A stretch of DNA of 64,000 bases from Oikopleura dioica (taxonomy: Eukaryota; Chordata; Appendicularia; Copelata; Oikopleuridae). This document shows, piece after piece, positions 11,517 through 22,537 of the stretch. The first letter of the stretch is position 1, and each line of letters opens with the position of its first letter. Under the pieces are notes generated by a model. That model did no database searches. It saw only the letters and a program-made list of their open reading frames with translations, and had not been told where the DNA came from. A program made the translations under genes and the position numbers. The stretch lies in assembly GCA_907165135.1 (NCBI GenBank), contig OU015566.1:10214157-10278156 (forward strand). Direction: 5' to 3'.

Positions 11517-13027
11517 ATGTCGACGAAAAGTGACTCTCAACAGAAACTTCCTCGATCGACTGGCGTCCGATTTCATGACGATCGAGCCACAGGTTTCAAA
11601 GCGATCGAAGAGCCATGATCGCGTTCGAGATCGAGAGCGCTCTCCCATTCGCAAACGAAGAAACTCCGCAGAAGAACACCCTTCTCCACGAAGCAGCAGA
11701 TCACGACATCGATCTGGTCGCTCGTCTCGGGCTTTTGGTCGATCAGGAGGAGATCCGGAACCAGCTCATCTTGATTCCAAGGATGCAGTAACCCTTGTTG
11801 AATGCAGCAAGATTAATTCGGAAAAATCGACTTCCGAAACACGGAGAAGAATTTCTCCCGATACATGGGACTTTGTAAGATTCGGATTAAACAAAACAGG
11901 TATTTAAAAAATCTTCAGTCGCTGGCAAGGAGTACTACAAGCAACTTCTCGTTGTTGACATCCGAGACGCCGATGTGCTCTACATAGATGTCCACCACAA
12001 TTGCTCGGTACGAGTTTTCCGTGGCCTTGAAAAGCCAGATTCGCCTGCCTCTGCTTGCATCATCAAGGTCGACGATGGACCAGATATGATTGCCGTCCTT
12101 GCGTAAGTGGATATGCTCTCAAACAGTTCTTGACAGAAATTTTAGTCGAGATGGTATCCGAATTCTCAAGCAGCGCTACTCTAGAAGGAAGAACGCCGAT
12201 CTTACTTTCGAAGAGGTTATCAAGTTCCCAATTGATTTCTCGCCAAATGAGCATCTTGGAAAGCACTCTTTCGCATACGTTGGATTGGAAACCTGCACTT
12301 TCGAAGGAGAAAAATGCTTGGTTACGTTCAACAAGAACAAATGCCAGGTGACTGGGCATAAAATAATCTTAATTATATCTATTCTTTAGCTCGAATATTT
12401 TGCTATTCCTGAGGACTTCAGTTCTATTGAAGATATTAGCGTCAAACTCGTCGAGCTCGCCCGCGACTACAAAAACACGTAAGCTATAGATTGAGTTATC
12501 CTCTCCGTACAATCATTTTTCTCAAGTTTGTACATGTCGAAGACGTACGATGCTAACCACCTGTTCCTTTCCGTCAACGACATTGGGCGACCATTTGTAG
12601 CGCGTGTCAGCTTCAACGGAGAGCCCGACGTGTCCTGGCAGAACCAAGGCATTGTTCATGTTCCCAAGGACTCGATTGACATGATGGCTGGAGTTTGTGA
12701 GACTCCGAATGGAACTCTTCTGATTTGCGATGGAAACGGATCGAAGGTAATTTTATTGAAGACAGATGTCGCCAATTTAAACGAATTATTTAGTACCCAC
12801 AGTATGGCAATGTCTGGGCCGTACTCGAATCGAAGGAGTACGACAAATCCGGCAAGTTCGTCCCTGTCAAACTTCAAGACAAAAACGGGCGAAATATCAC
12901 CGTGCGACGCTCAGTCGACATCGTCTCCAATCATCGCAACATCTTTCTCTGCACCCACCCTCTTTCCGATCCAAAATGCCGAACCAAGGCCGAGATCTAC
13001 GCCTTTGCCCGCCCAGATGATTTTTAA
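11517..13027 (+). CDS. RS-rich protein with a beta-propeller/NHL-like C-terminal part
   Basis: Exons at 12146-12347, 12390-12478, 12527-12746 and 12794-13027 join in frame with one ending at 12102. They encode LLVVDIRDADVLYIDV, GNGTLLICDGNG-like blades and NVWAVLES, reminiscent of NHL/propeller repeats. The first exon encodes an Arg-Ser-rich stretch (RDRERSPIRKRR) in the frame of the ATG at 11575. The ATG at 11517 follows an acceptor (ctgtttag) and is in another frame, so the start is unsettled. The intron near 11875-11929 can be read as 55 nt, or as a 19-nt GTAT..TTCAG intron at 11900-11918. Family not identified. Confidence 0.6.
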
Positions 13028-13364
13028 TGTGCTCCCCCAACTGTTCCTCCGCACTCTTCAATCCCAGTTAATCTTATCCGCTTATATTCCTCTTTTATAG
13101 ATGCTATCTTGTTCCCCAAATTCAACCTCACTACTGCCTTTTAAATTATCTGTAGGTTTGTAAAAAGCCTCTCCCATTAGCGATCACAATTATTTTCTGG
13201 CAAAGCATCTTTAAGCTGTCTGTTAACCCTGCCGTCTGGGATTCCCAGACTTGAAGTAATTTATATTTTAACTGCTAATGTTAATGACTCTTATATTGAT
13301 ACTTCTCAAATTGAAAAAACAAACCTGAGCCTCCCCTTATTAATTTCTTTTCAAGAGCAAAAGC

Positions 13365-16300
13365 ATGGACAATTCGAAATCGGGCCCGGCGCAGAGGACT
13401 TCTTCGGATAGAAGATCCGCAAGCTCCAGTTCTACTCGGAATGAACAACATCAACAAAATCAATTCAAAGGGAAGGTTTTCTACTTCGACAATGAGTGCC
13501 GAAGAGATCAACGCTTCGACAGTAAGATTTTCATAAAGATATTGTATCAAATATTCTTAGAACTGGTGAAACAAGTTCAATACGCTGGAGCTTCAGTCGA
13601 GCTGTTCCACACGAAAAAGATCACGCACTACATTTCCATCAGCGGGCGAAAGCCGCAAGCTCAACCTCCTGGCCCTTCAAGAAGATCAGGAGGGACAGCC
13701 AGACCACTGTCGAGAAAAGATCTAATGCTTGCAGCTGTGAAAGGAAGTCAAACTACCAGCAGGGTGGCTATTTTGGATTTGGGGGTTAGTTGGAATTGGA
13801 TTGGATCCAATCCAATAAAGTTTGGATGGAATTTGGATGGCCAGGGTACCGGATTTTGTTGGGGAAAATTGGGCAATTGGGGGAAATTGGGGAAATTGGA
13901 TCCAATAAAAAATATATCTCTAAACTATGCAAAGTAGGGTCATTTTCATGATAAAAATGAACAATCTCAGATAAAAAAATCATTGTTTTGGCTCTGTTGA
14001 TCCTCCTTTCGGATAAAAACTTACTGTTTCATTTCTTTTCAAAGTACTAGAAGCCTTGGAAAAATTGGAAACCCAATTGGATCCAATTGGAATTGGGGAT
14101 AATTGGGGAATTGGGTAAAATTGGATTGGATTGGATTTTGGATGGATAGCTTCGACTCAAAATTTATTGGATGGAAATTGGATGGCGAGACCCCGAAATT
14201 TTGTCCAAAATAGCCACCCTGACTACCAGCCCGCCAACCAGTTCAATAGAAGAAAATCGAGGAGTGCGCTATTACGCCTTTGACAGTTTACTGAGACTCG
14301 TGGCGAAGCAAGTCAGGGTAGAAAAAAGTCGAAGAGCGATGAGACGGAGCAACGATGCAAACAAGTCGTTGGACTCTCCCGTCAAATCGCCAAAAGTCGC
14401 AAAACCAAAGAAGCCAACAACAGCGTATCCTCAGACAAGCAGGCGATCACTCTTCATCGAAACGAAGAGTCCCGAGAAGAAGACCAAAAAGATATACCTA
14501 AGAGACAACTTCACTAAAATCACCGATGTTTCTGAGCGATTCCGTCCAGTCTACAAAGATCAAATGACGGAGCAAATCGTTTCACTAGAACGAGTGGCCT
14601 ACAATAAGTGTCCTTTTGTCGGTTTCTTGACTGACGAAGAACGAAAAGAAAAACGCGATTCGATGAACCTCCAAAAACAACAAAAGTATGAGCAAAAAGA
14701 GGGAACGAGCACATCTGCCAAGACAACCAGCGCCAACGCCACAAATGCAAAAAGTGATGCGTCGAAAACGCTCGGAACAATGTGGAAGAACGGCGGAACT
14801 TGTGAGGTCTGCCAATACTTCAGATATGAAGATCCTGAAGAGCACTTTGAATCGCAGACGCACAAGAAAAACGTCAAAAACTACGAGGAGCGCTTCAAGA
14901 TTATTGACAACAAGAGTTTCAAACTTCAGAGCGGCTTGACAAAACAACAAGAACAGAGTTTGTCGAAAATGGAGCGCCGTATCGCTATTATTAGCCATCG
15001 GAACAAGAAATATGCTGTTCGTAACGAATCGAGTTCGACTTTGGCCGAATTAGAAAGGATGAAGTCACCTATTCTTGCGGAAGAGACGCCTTTTACGGAT
15101 AAGTCGAGCCAAAAGCTTCGACAAAAGAATCCCTCTTCTGACCAAAATGCCAGTGGAACTAACAAGTCGTCCGACAAAGCAGATGAGAAAGAAGTGAGTG
15201 CAGTTTTGTCGCCGGTGATTAAGGAAGTCGAAGAAGAAAATCACGAAAATAAGAAAGTGCAAGAAGTTGTCCCGAAAATGGCTGTAGAAAATTATAACTA
15301 CAACGAAGGGTCTTCTCAGAAGATTAAATTAGAGGAAAGTCAAGCGATCGAAAATGAGGAAGAAGTCGAAGAAAAGCATGTTGAAATTCCTGTAGAAGAT
15401 ATTGGTGAGCGGGTAGTCGCCGATCGCCAGATTCATACGGACAGTCAGGAAAGAGAGGATGAAGAAGAAGATAGTGATACTCAAACAACTTCAGATTCTT
15501 TGACCGAAGACGAAGATCCTATGATGATGGACGCGACCGAAGCTCTGAATGCGTTAAAAGATGAAGAAGCGACAGATGATAGCTGGGAAATCCCAAGTCG
15601 TATGAGCGAAGTATCAGCTGCCCAAGACAAGAGCACTCACTCACAAAAGGCGATCCTTTGCAAACAGAAGACCATACAGCTTTATAATTTTGAAGACTCA
15701 TCTGATGAAGAAGATGGTCACGTGCTTCTGAAGAAGAGCGCTCGAAAGAAAGCGACCGACAAGAGCTTCAATCTTGATACGACAAATGAAGAAGATGAAG
15801 ACAATAAGACTACCTCCGTCAACCTTCCTCGTGAAAAGCCTCGAATCATCCATCCAAAGAGGAAGCGAGGCGACGATTTCGCCCATCCAAATGACAGAGT
15901 TTGCCCGCCGAGTCCTGATAGTCGATCTCCAGCTAGGAAAAAACCTGATGTGAATAATCGTTTTGATGGTTTTAACAGGCATGTGTTAAACAAATTTATT
16001 TGACTTCGTCACTTGTAGATTTTTGTCTTTGTGGATATTTTTGCGTAACACTAATAACAGAACTAAATTGTCCATTGCTGATGAACATAATGAGAAGAAT
16101 GCGCCCGAGTATGTGATTACTGATTCGCTCAAAGAAGCTTCCAGCCAAGAGCAAATGGATGTAGAAATAGCTCAATCTACAGAAAAGAGAGAAGAGGCTG
16201 CGGATGACCAAGAAAACGACGAAGAAGATACCGTTGAGCCACCAACTGCTGTCGAGCCAGAAGCTGCGGAGCCTTCTACAAGGACGAGACACTCAAGTGG

Positions 16301-16442
16301 AGAGGTGGAGGAGCTCTATTACCGAAGCTCTGGTTGGGATAGATTGCAAGAAGATGACTTCAATTGCTCTGACGAGAATAGGAACAGCTACAAAAATTTC
16401 AACTTGTACAAGTCATTTTTAAATAAAATATATAACCGTTAA
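13365..16442 (+). CDS. DBF4: DBF4 homologue, regulatory subunit of CDC7 kinase; coding exon interrupted by a MITE
   Basis: Coding pieces are 13365-13521, 13561-13759, 14230-15978 and 16019-16442 (842 aa if 13760-14229 is removed). Motif N: KGKVFYFDNE then VKQVQYAGASVELF (BRCT-like). Motif M region: AYPQTSRRSLFIE and RFRPVYKDQ. Motif C: GTCEVCQYF with C-x2-C-x10-H-x5-H zinc-finger spacing, then KNVKNYEERF. A long acidic C-terminal tail follows. DBF4 activates CDC7 to phosphorylate MCM2-7 at replication origins. The third intron (15979-16018) starts with GC rather than GT; a later acceptor before ACTAAATTG is also frame-compatible. The exon is split by a 462-bp element, which either breaks the gene on this haplotype or is spliced out. 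Confidence 0.85.
13760..14221. mobile_element. 462-bp hAT-like MITE inside DBF4 coding sequence
   Basis: Terminal inverted repeats of 18 bp, CAGGGTGGCTATTTTGGA, match perfectly at both ends. The CAGGG start is typical of hAT elements. An exact 8-bp target duplication, ACTACCAG, lies at 13752-13759 and 14222-14229. The interior is rich in GGATTGG/CCAATT-type repeats with no transposase. Deleting the element and one duplication copy (470 bp) reconnects the DBF4 frame exactly. Confidence 0.92.
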
Positions 16443-16711
16443 CCCATTGTTATTTGCACACTTTTTGAGCTTTAAAAAAGTTCCAAATCAGCACAACCTG
16501 ACACTCGGGACCAAAGAGTGACCACAAAAATTGAGAAAGGCTGGACTGATGTTTATTTCGATGACGACAGGGACAGTTAGAAGTTTTCTTTGCTACTTGA
16601 AGCACTACAGTTAATCTCATTAATTCAATAGTTCAAGGTGCAGCGACTGATTATTTCGCGTTAATAAAGCTTAAATCTCAATCTTCTAACCGCGGTCTCA
16701 GCAATACGAAA

Positions 16712-18410
16712 ATGAGTTGCAGCGCGCTTGACAATGAAAACTTCGTTGAAACACTGCCGGATCCACACCATCGGCCTCGTCGCGCTCCTTTCCTAGTTTC
16801 ACCGCCAAAAGCATCGGAACGAGGATTTACACCTCCGCCTCAGGAGGACGATAGAGTAAACGAAACCTTGCGAACAGTTGAGGATGATGCTAGCTTTGAG
16901 ATTTCGCTCAACCACACAGCGCATCACGGTTCGATCAATCTGGAAAATGACGAGGAGTCGGAGGAACCTTGGAACGATCCTCACACTTTTCCGCCGAAAA
17001 GATTTGCTCAAATGGACGTTGCGCCCGAAACTCGCATTCAAATGATCAACGAAGAAAATGAAAAGTTCGATCGTCTGCGGAAAGATTATAGCCCGCGGAC
17101 TAGATACTATTCTTCTGGCTACGATGCCATGCGAACGACTGAAGTATTCGAACAACGGTTAGTACTTTTACTTGTGCTTACTGTAATTATGCATGCATCT
17201 GGGGTGGCTTCTTAGTTTCTTCCTTCCAACTGTCAATTAAACAAAAGTACCCACCCTAGGCATAATTACAAGAGATAATTATTCATGATTAAAATTTAAT
17301 CATTTTGTTCATCTCAGAGAGAAGGAGGGGAAGGCCAGACCTGCGTGGCCTTTCAGAAGGACATCATCAGTGATTGCTGCTAACCGCACCAGCGCCTGCC
17401 TTTATCAGCAAAAGTAAATAAATAAACAGTTAAACCAAGAATTTGCATGCGCAAATTATCACGCTTATCCATCCCATTTAATTTCAATCCATTTTTCATG
17501 AAAAAGGTTAAACAATTATTTCTAGGAGCTCTTCTCCTGAGCCGAACGATTTCGAAGAAAATGCACAGAGCTCTTGGGGCCATTCTATGGACAAAAATGG
17601 CGTCCACACTCTTGAGCAGCGCTCTGAACTCGGAATCTCAGGTACATTTGGCGAGATGGACATTGACTCCCGTCAGTGACGGGCCGTCACAGCGCTTCAT
17701 ATAATTCGATGATCTAACTGCCTGTTCATTTAACTGTAGCAGTTCATTCCGCTTATTCGCACTATTGAAACAATTATTTAAAATACACTTGTAAATATCC
17801 TAGTCGGTGTTAGCTTCATTTACATGATCACTTTCACAGGACAAGAAAGAGACGGTTGATTCATGATTAATTTGCCGTTCTTTTAAGTCCGAAAACTAAC
17901 CATACATGTCATTGTTTGATTGGTGAAATTAACTCTTCCTGTATCTTTTGCTAATGCAATTCAGTCCCAGTTCCGCCAGATAGAAACGCGTTCAAAATCG
18001 CTAATGGTGCCATCTCAGCAAACCGCGATTTCGAAGAGATCCTGAGTGCTGGCACGATAAACTGCCAGGTACTGATGACTCCAATGATGGAAAAATATAT
18101 AATTAGGCTGATTACCACTCTTCTGCAGCAGAACAAGCATTCGTTGACCGCTTGAGTCCTGAGTCCAGAAGGCTTCATTTCAAATATTCTGATGATCGAC
18201 CCTTACGGTATCAATTATCGAATTTTCAGCGAGAGTCAAGTTTATTTTAGTAAAACCTCAATTCAAAGAAAAAAGAGATACGATGATAGCGACAGCGAAG
18301 AATACGTACCAGGAGTTTTAAAAAGTTCAAAGTATGAGTTTCCCATTATTTGGCTTTCAATAATGTCTTTTAGAAAAAAGAGAGGCCGCCCGAAGAAAAC
18401 CAAAAGTTAG
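16712..18410 (+). CDS. Unrecognised protein with C-terminal AT-hook
   Basis: Seven exons fit in frame: 16712-17157, 17318-17413, 17526-17671, 17965-18068, 18107-18207, 18230-18331 and 18374-18410 (343 aa). The N-terminus is Pro/acidic-rich, and the extreme C-terminus KKRGRPKKTK is an AT-hook (R-G-R-P core) for minor-groove DNA binding, so a chromatin role is inferred. The intron 18208-18229 would be only 22 nt (GTAT..TTCAG). An alternative donor upstream (GTCCAG near 18164) gives about 66 nt and a shorter protein. The start follows an acceptor-like tctcag at 16701. Family unknown. Confidence 0.65.
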
Positions 18411-18878
18411 AAAAAATAACAAAAAACAAAGTTTCAAATCTCCACTGACTTTACTACTTTCAACTCACTTGTAAAATTCACTTATCCAAAAACTGCCAGG
18501 TTTTGTATTTAATGCGAATAAAACTTCACGTTCAGTTCAGCTTTTCTTCGAAATGTGTTGCTTCAAAGAGAATTATTTGCTTAATTTTTATCTTGAACTA
18601 ACACTCGGACTTGTTGTGGCACTTTCGGCCTCTAATTATTACGCCTCTCGGTTGTTTTCTAGAGCACGTCTCAAATTAGCTTTGAAAATTATAAATCAAT
18701 AAAATCGAAAGGTTTGTTCAGGGCGTCAATCCTGAAAACCACTGATTTTTAATATAAAAAATCATTTCGATTTTTCGTCTGATTTCTTTTGTTTTTGTCG
18801 AGTGATTATCAAGTAAGAGAGAGCTATTGAAATCATAGAAGAGTTCATTCCTAATCTTCATCCTGCCTTGCTTTCAGG

Positions 18879-19963
18879 ATGACTAAGTACCAGTGGGGCG
18901 TGCTTGGCGGTGGTCAAATGGGCTACGCTATCATTGCAGGAGCAATTAAAAGCGGCGTTTTGGATGGAAAGAGTGTGATTGTCGGGGATCCGTTTCGGAC
19001 GAAGCAAAAGAGAGAAAAATGGGCGTCTCTTGGTGCAACGTGTTTGACAAAAAATGAAGGAAGCGGTTCTTTACTTTGTTCTATTTCTCCCTGTCAAATT
19101 TTGAAGGCGCTAGAATGTCAACCGGTTCAAAAGAAGTGATAACACAAGCAAAATACCTTCTTCTTTCTGTAAAGCCTCAAATGATCAAGGAAGTGAAGGA
19201 AGTTCTATCGAGCATGAAGTCTGATCAGACTGTCGTGTCAGTAGTCGCTGGATGCGATATTGAAAAGCTCAAGGCTACATGTGGCCAAGCAAAAGGTACA
19301 GTTTGAGACAAACAGAATGTCATTGTTCTATCGCCATTTCTAGTGGTACGTGTTATGCTCAACCAAGCGTGCCTTATTGGACATGGCGCAGCCGTACTCT
19401 GCCCTGATAAGGATGTGCCCAAGGTCGATTTCGAAATGATCGAGGAGATGTTCAAGGCGACAAATGGAAGTGTAGATATTGTCCTGGAGCGATCGCTGGA
19501 TGCTTTTACTGACGGATTTAGAATAACAAAAAATTAATCACGATTTTTGATCTTTGATATTCATGAAAAGCGCCCTCTCTGGCTCTGGAATCGCCTTTGT
19601 GTATCAATTTTTGGAAGCTCTTGCTGATGGAGGAGTTCATTGTGGTCTGTCCCGAGAGTTGTCGCAGAAAGTCGCTGTGCAAACTGTACTTGGTGCCGCG
19701 AAAATGTGCGAGGAAACTGGCAAGCATCCGGGAGAATTGAAAGGTACTCGTTTCATGTCAAGGATTTTTTGATGAAGAAGGTCTAAAAAACTGATAAGGC
19801 AATTAAAGCATCGAATGTGGCCTAATTCTGAAATTAAGACAATGTCTGTTCGCCATCCGGAACTACAATTACCGGAATCCGAGCCTTAGAGAAAGCTGGT
19901 TTCAGAAGTGCCGCTATCGAAGCTGTTATCGCCGCCACTGAACGCTGTAAAGAGTTATCTTGA
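18879..19963 (+). CDS. PYCR: Pyrroline-5-carboxylate reductase
   Basis: Exons 18879-19065, 19107-19295, 19344-19509, 19571-19743 and 19839-19963 give 279 aa. The N-terminal Rossmann loop [12 protein letters not shown] binds NAD(P)H. The middle has LLLSVKPQM, and the dimerisation/catalytic part has [19 protein letters not shown] and the family signature [18 protein letters not shown]. The enzyme reduces pyrroline-5-carboxylate to proline, the last step of proline synthesis. ATG follows a trans-splice-like acceptor (tgctttcag|G). The exon 3-4 junction needed for the conserved DAFT-ALSGSG block has no GT, GC or GA donor in phase (the intron would start TG and end AG). Confidence 0.92.
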
Positions 19964-19966
19964 AAA

Positions 19967-19972
19967 AATAAA
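19967..19972 (+). terminator. AATAAA polyadenylation signal of the PYCR gene
   Basis: AATAAA begins 4 nt after the PYCR stop codon (19961-19963), implying an extremely short 3' UTR. Confidence 0.6.
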
Positions 19973-20502
19973 GCTAATCAGAAATCTTTCTTTCCGCGTT
20001 TTTTAAAGAAAATAATGATCTATGCAGGTTTAAATCAACACTCTCTTGATTGAGTATTTTTGAGCATCCGTTCATACACGTGAGAAGTCCGTAATAAATT
20101 TGCTGTTTCCGTTTACAGCTACCTAAAATGATTTAAGAATTGATAAATATCATTTGCGTCTTGGTGATAAAAACAAATTATTTTGGAGAAGACTCGTTTG
20201 ATAAATAAGCTCTGAAACGTTTTTCTAGCTTCTGATAAAGCAATTATAGGATCAACTGAGAATTAATTCTTAGACCGTCAAAGTTAGACGTGTAACTTCA
20301 TCCATGTCGATTCCGGACCAGCAATTTTTGAAATCTGAGTCAATCAAATTTCCTCGTCTTTTTGCTCGTTTCAATGCGCTAGAATCGATCCAATGCATTC
20401 TTTATCAACTCGACTAATGAATATTGACCAGCCGGTTGAGTGGAGCCATCGATTTAAGGTCTTTTTGCAGAGATATAAGAAAATACAGTATAGTTTAATT
20501 TG
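19973..20502. other. Intergenic, PYCR to membrane microprotein
   Basis: No gene seen. A tttttgcag acceptor-like site ends at 20470, 32 bp before the next ATG. Confidence 0.4.
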
Positions 20503-20890
20503 ATGATAGAGTTCGAGAGCAAAAGAGTGCTTTTAGGCAGTTTAATCGGATTTGTTATTTTTGCATTTGTGGTGCTCCTGGTATGGGTAAGAACATCGTT
20601 CAGCTCCTGTTCTGTCATTACAAGAGAATGACACGCTGACGTTACAGTAAAGCTGACGATTATACTTTCTTAACACGTATTTTAACGGTATTTACGCGCG
20701 TTGTTCTTTTGATAACGAATGCGTCAATTACATTATACCTTGATGGACTAGTGCGAACTTCCTTTATCAACAATTTCAGGCTTTGAAAAATATGGAACCA
20801 GAGAAAAGACGGAAACTGAGCCTCTTCCGACCCACTGTTGTCCCGTCATATGAACTGGTGGAAGAACCTCTTGATGCTCAAAATGCCTAG
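20503..20890 (+). CDS. Single-pass membrane microprotein (64 aa)
   Basis: Two exons, 20503-20586 and 20780-20890, join in phase 0 across a GT-AG intron of 193 nt. The N-terminal MIEFESKR precedes a hydrophobic span (VLLGSLIGFVIFAFVVLLVW, residues 9-28). A basic, then acidic tail ends in EEPLDAQNA. The charge pattern suggests one transmembrane helix; the localisation and family are unknown. Its small size and clean splice make it more likely real than chance, but this rests on sequence form only. Confidence 0.5.
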
Positions 20891-21275
20891 ACTTGCTAAT
20901 AAAACGACATCTGATTGAGTTTTATAAATCAAAACTTTATTATTTTTGATTTGAATTTGTGTATTTACAGGGGTGAATATATTTTACAGCAGATATCTTC
21001 TTTGTCATTTTACAGCAGTGTTGCATTTTTGTCGATTTTGCATCCGGGATTGAATTTCCTCTTTGAAAAGTCGTGGAGAAATCGGCCAGAGCGGTTGTTT
21101 TTTTTTGTACCGGGAGTTTTCCGCTCGAGTTTAATCAGCTGGATTTTTTTCTTTCGAGAAATATTTATAATATTGAATTGATGGCAAAAAATGCCTTGTG
21201 AAACAAACTACCAAGCTGATCAAATCGAGCGGAGCTAGAATATTTAAAATTTCAAAGTATTAAGATTTTTAAAAA
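20891..21275. other. Intergenic, convergent gene ends
   Basis: AT-rich spacer between the plus-strand microprotein gene and the minus-strand phospholipase-like gene. No feature identified beyond presumed 3' ends. Confidence 0.4.
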
Positions 21276-22437
21276 TTAGTTGCTGAGGACAAAGTAGCTG
21301 TGTGGGTTTCCAACTTCGGACTCGACAACTCGGCCACCAAGGTCTTCGCACTTGTCCAATTGCATTTTCCTAAGGAACATTACGAACTGAAATTGAGGCA
21401 AAAACGTTACTGGTAGAAAAGATCTCCGGAGTCTTTGTTTTCGATTTCGCAGCAGTCCTGGTGGGAGGAATCGTAGGGGTTTCGGTTGGGGTAGATTCCA
21501 CAGCATTTGTCCTTGTTGTGGTCTGGGAAGGCCTATTTGTACTGTTAGAATACTGTTACACGAAGAAAATTTTTACCTTTTCACACATGTTTCGAGAGTC
21601 GAAAGTACCAGCCTGCCCATTATCCAATCTGGTACCAGTGACAGTTCTCAAGCTTTCATCCATGCAGTAGTCTCCCTTTTTGTGACCTGCAATTCCCATG
21701 GAGCATTCCGATTCTCCGAGAGCAATCTTTTCAGCAAATCGCTTATCGCATTCGCAGATGTTTTCGGCAGCAGACTGTGCGTTGACGGAGCAATCGATGA
21801 CTCGGTTGCCCTGATCGTCGACGGTCAAATCAGCCTGGTAGTCGACCTGTGTGTAGTTTTGTGAGTAGTCGATATTGACGCATTTGTAGCATCGGTAGAG
21901 CTCTTTGCATTGGAAGTCGGTGTGATCCTTAACTTTGCCGCCGCCGATGACACCATTGTCGACTCCATCGATCCAGCAGTAGCAGCCGTAGTTGGTGTAT
22001 TTGTCCTCAAGTCGACTCAACTCAGCATCGAAGTCAGGCTGAGAGTCTGGACTCTGGCTGTCACTTCCCCATCCAGCAGCGTAGGCCATCATAGTTGCGA
22101 GTGTTCGGAAAGTATCGTCAGTTCCACCCATGGTTCGAGCATTCGAAGAGATAGCGTTATCATCGACGAAAGAGCCGGTCAGAGTTCGCTTGATTTTCTT
22201 GGTGAGACTGCTGTTTGCGACTGTAACAGCGGCGAGTGTGGCAAAAGTTTCTAAAATGAAAATTTGAATTAATTTATAAAGATTTTATTCTTCATCCGAC
22301 TTGAGAGTTTTAAATATGAATTATATTTAAAACAGCTGACTATCTCCGTTCAATTTCAATTCATTTATATGAAGATATATAAATGACTTCGTCAAGTTTC
22401 AATAAATCTCTTTGTTGTCTTCTGCGAAACTTACCAT
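21276..22437 (-). CDS. Secreted phospholipase-A2-like protein with degenerate active site
   Basis: Minus-strand exons 22250-21577, 21532-21411 and 21369-21276 are clear, with a tiny first exon ending in ATG (22437-22435). A signal-like TFATLAAVTVANS leads into a long N-terminal part, then YGCYCW and a Gly-rich loop (GGGKVKDHTDFQC), the calcium-loop region of secreted PLA2. The catalytic C-x-x-H-D-x-C is replaced by CKELYRC, so hydrolysis is unlikely; otoconin-type proteins are a known precedent for inactive PLA2 folds. C-terminal Cys-rich blocks (DKCCGIYPNRNPYD, DKCEDLGGRV) follow. The first junction is one base off for canonical splicing. Extracellular structural role inferred. Confidence 0.75.
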
Positions 22438-22528
22438 ATTGAAAAATGTACTTTTCTGTCTTTTTGGTTGAGTGAATCTAAAAGCTATGTTTTGCTTTGT
22501 GAGATGATTTCTGAAACCGACGACGTTC

Positions 22529-22536
22529 CTTATATA
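22529..22536 (-). promoter_or_regulatory. TATA box of the PLA2-like gene
   Basis: Minus-strand TATATAAG lies about 92-99 bp upstream of the ATG at 22437, bordered upstream by a GC-rich, CpG-rich stretch (22540-22620). Confidence 0.55.
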
Positions 22537-22537
22537 G

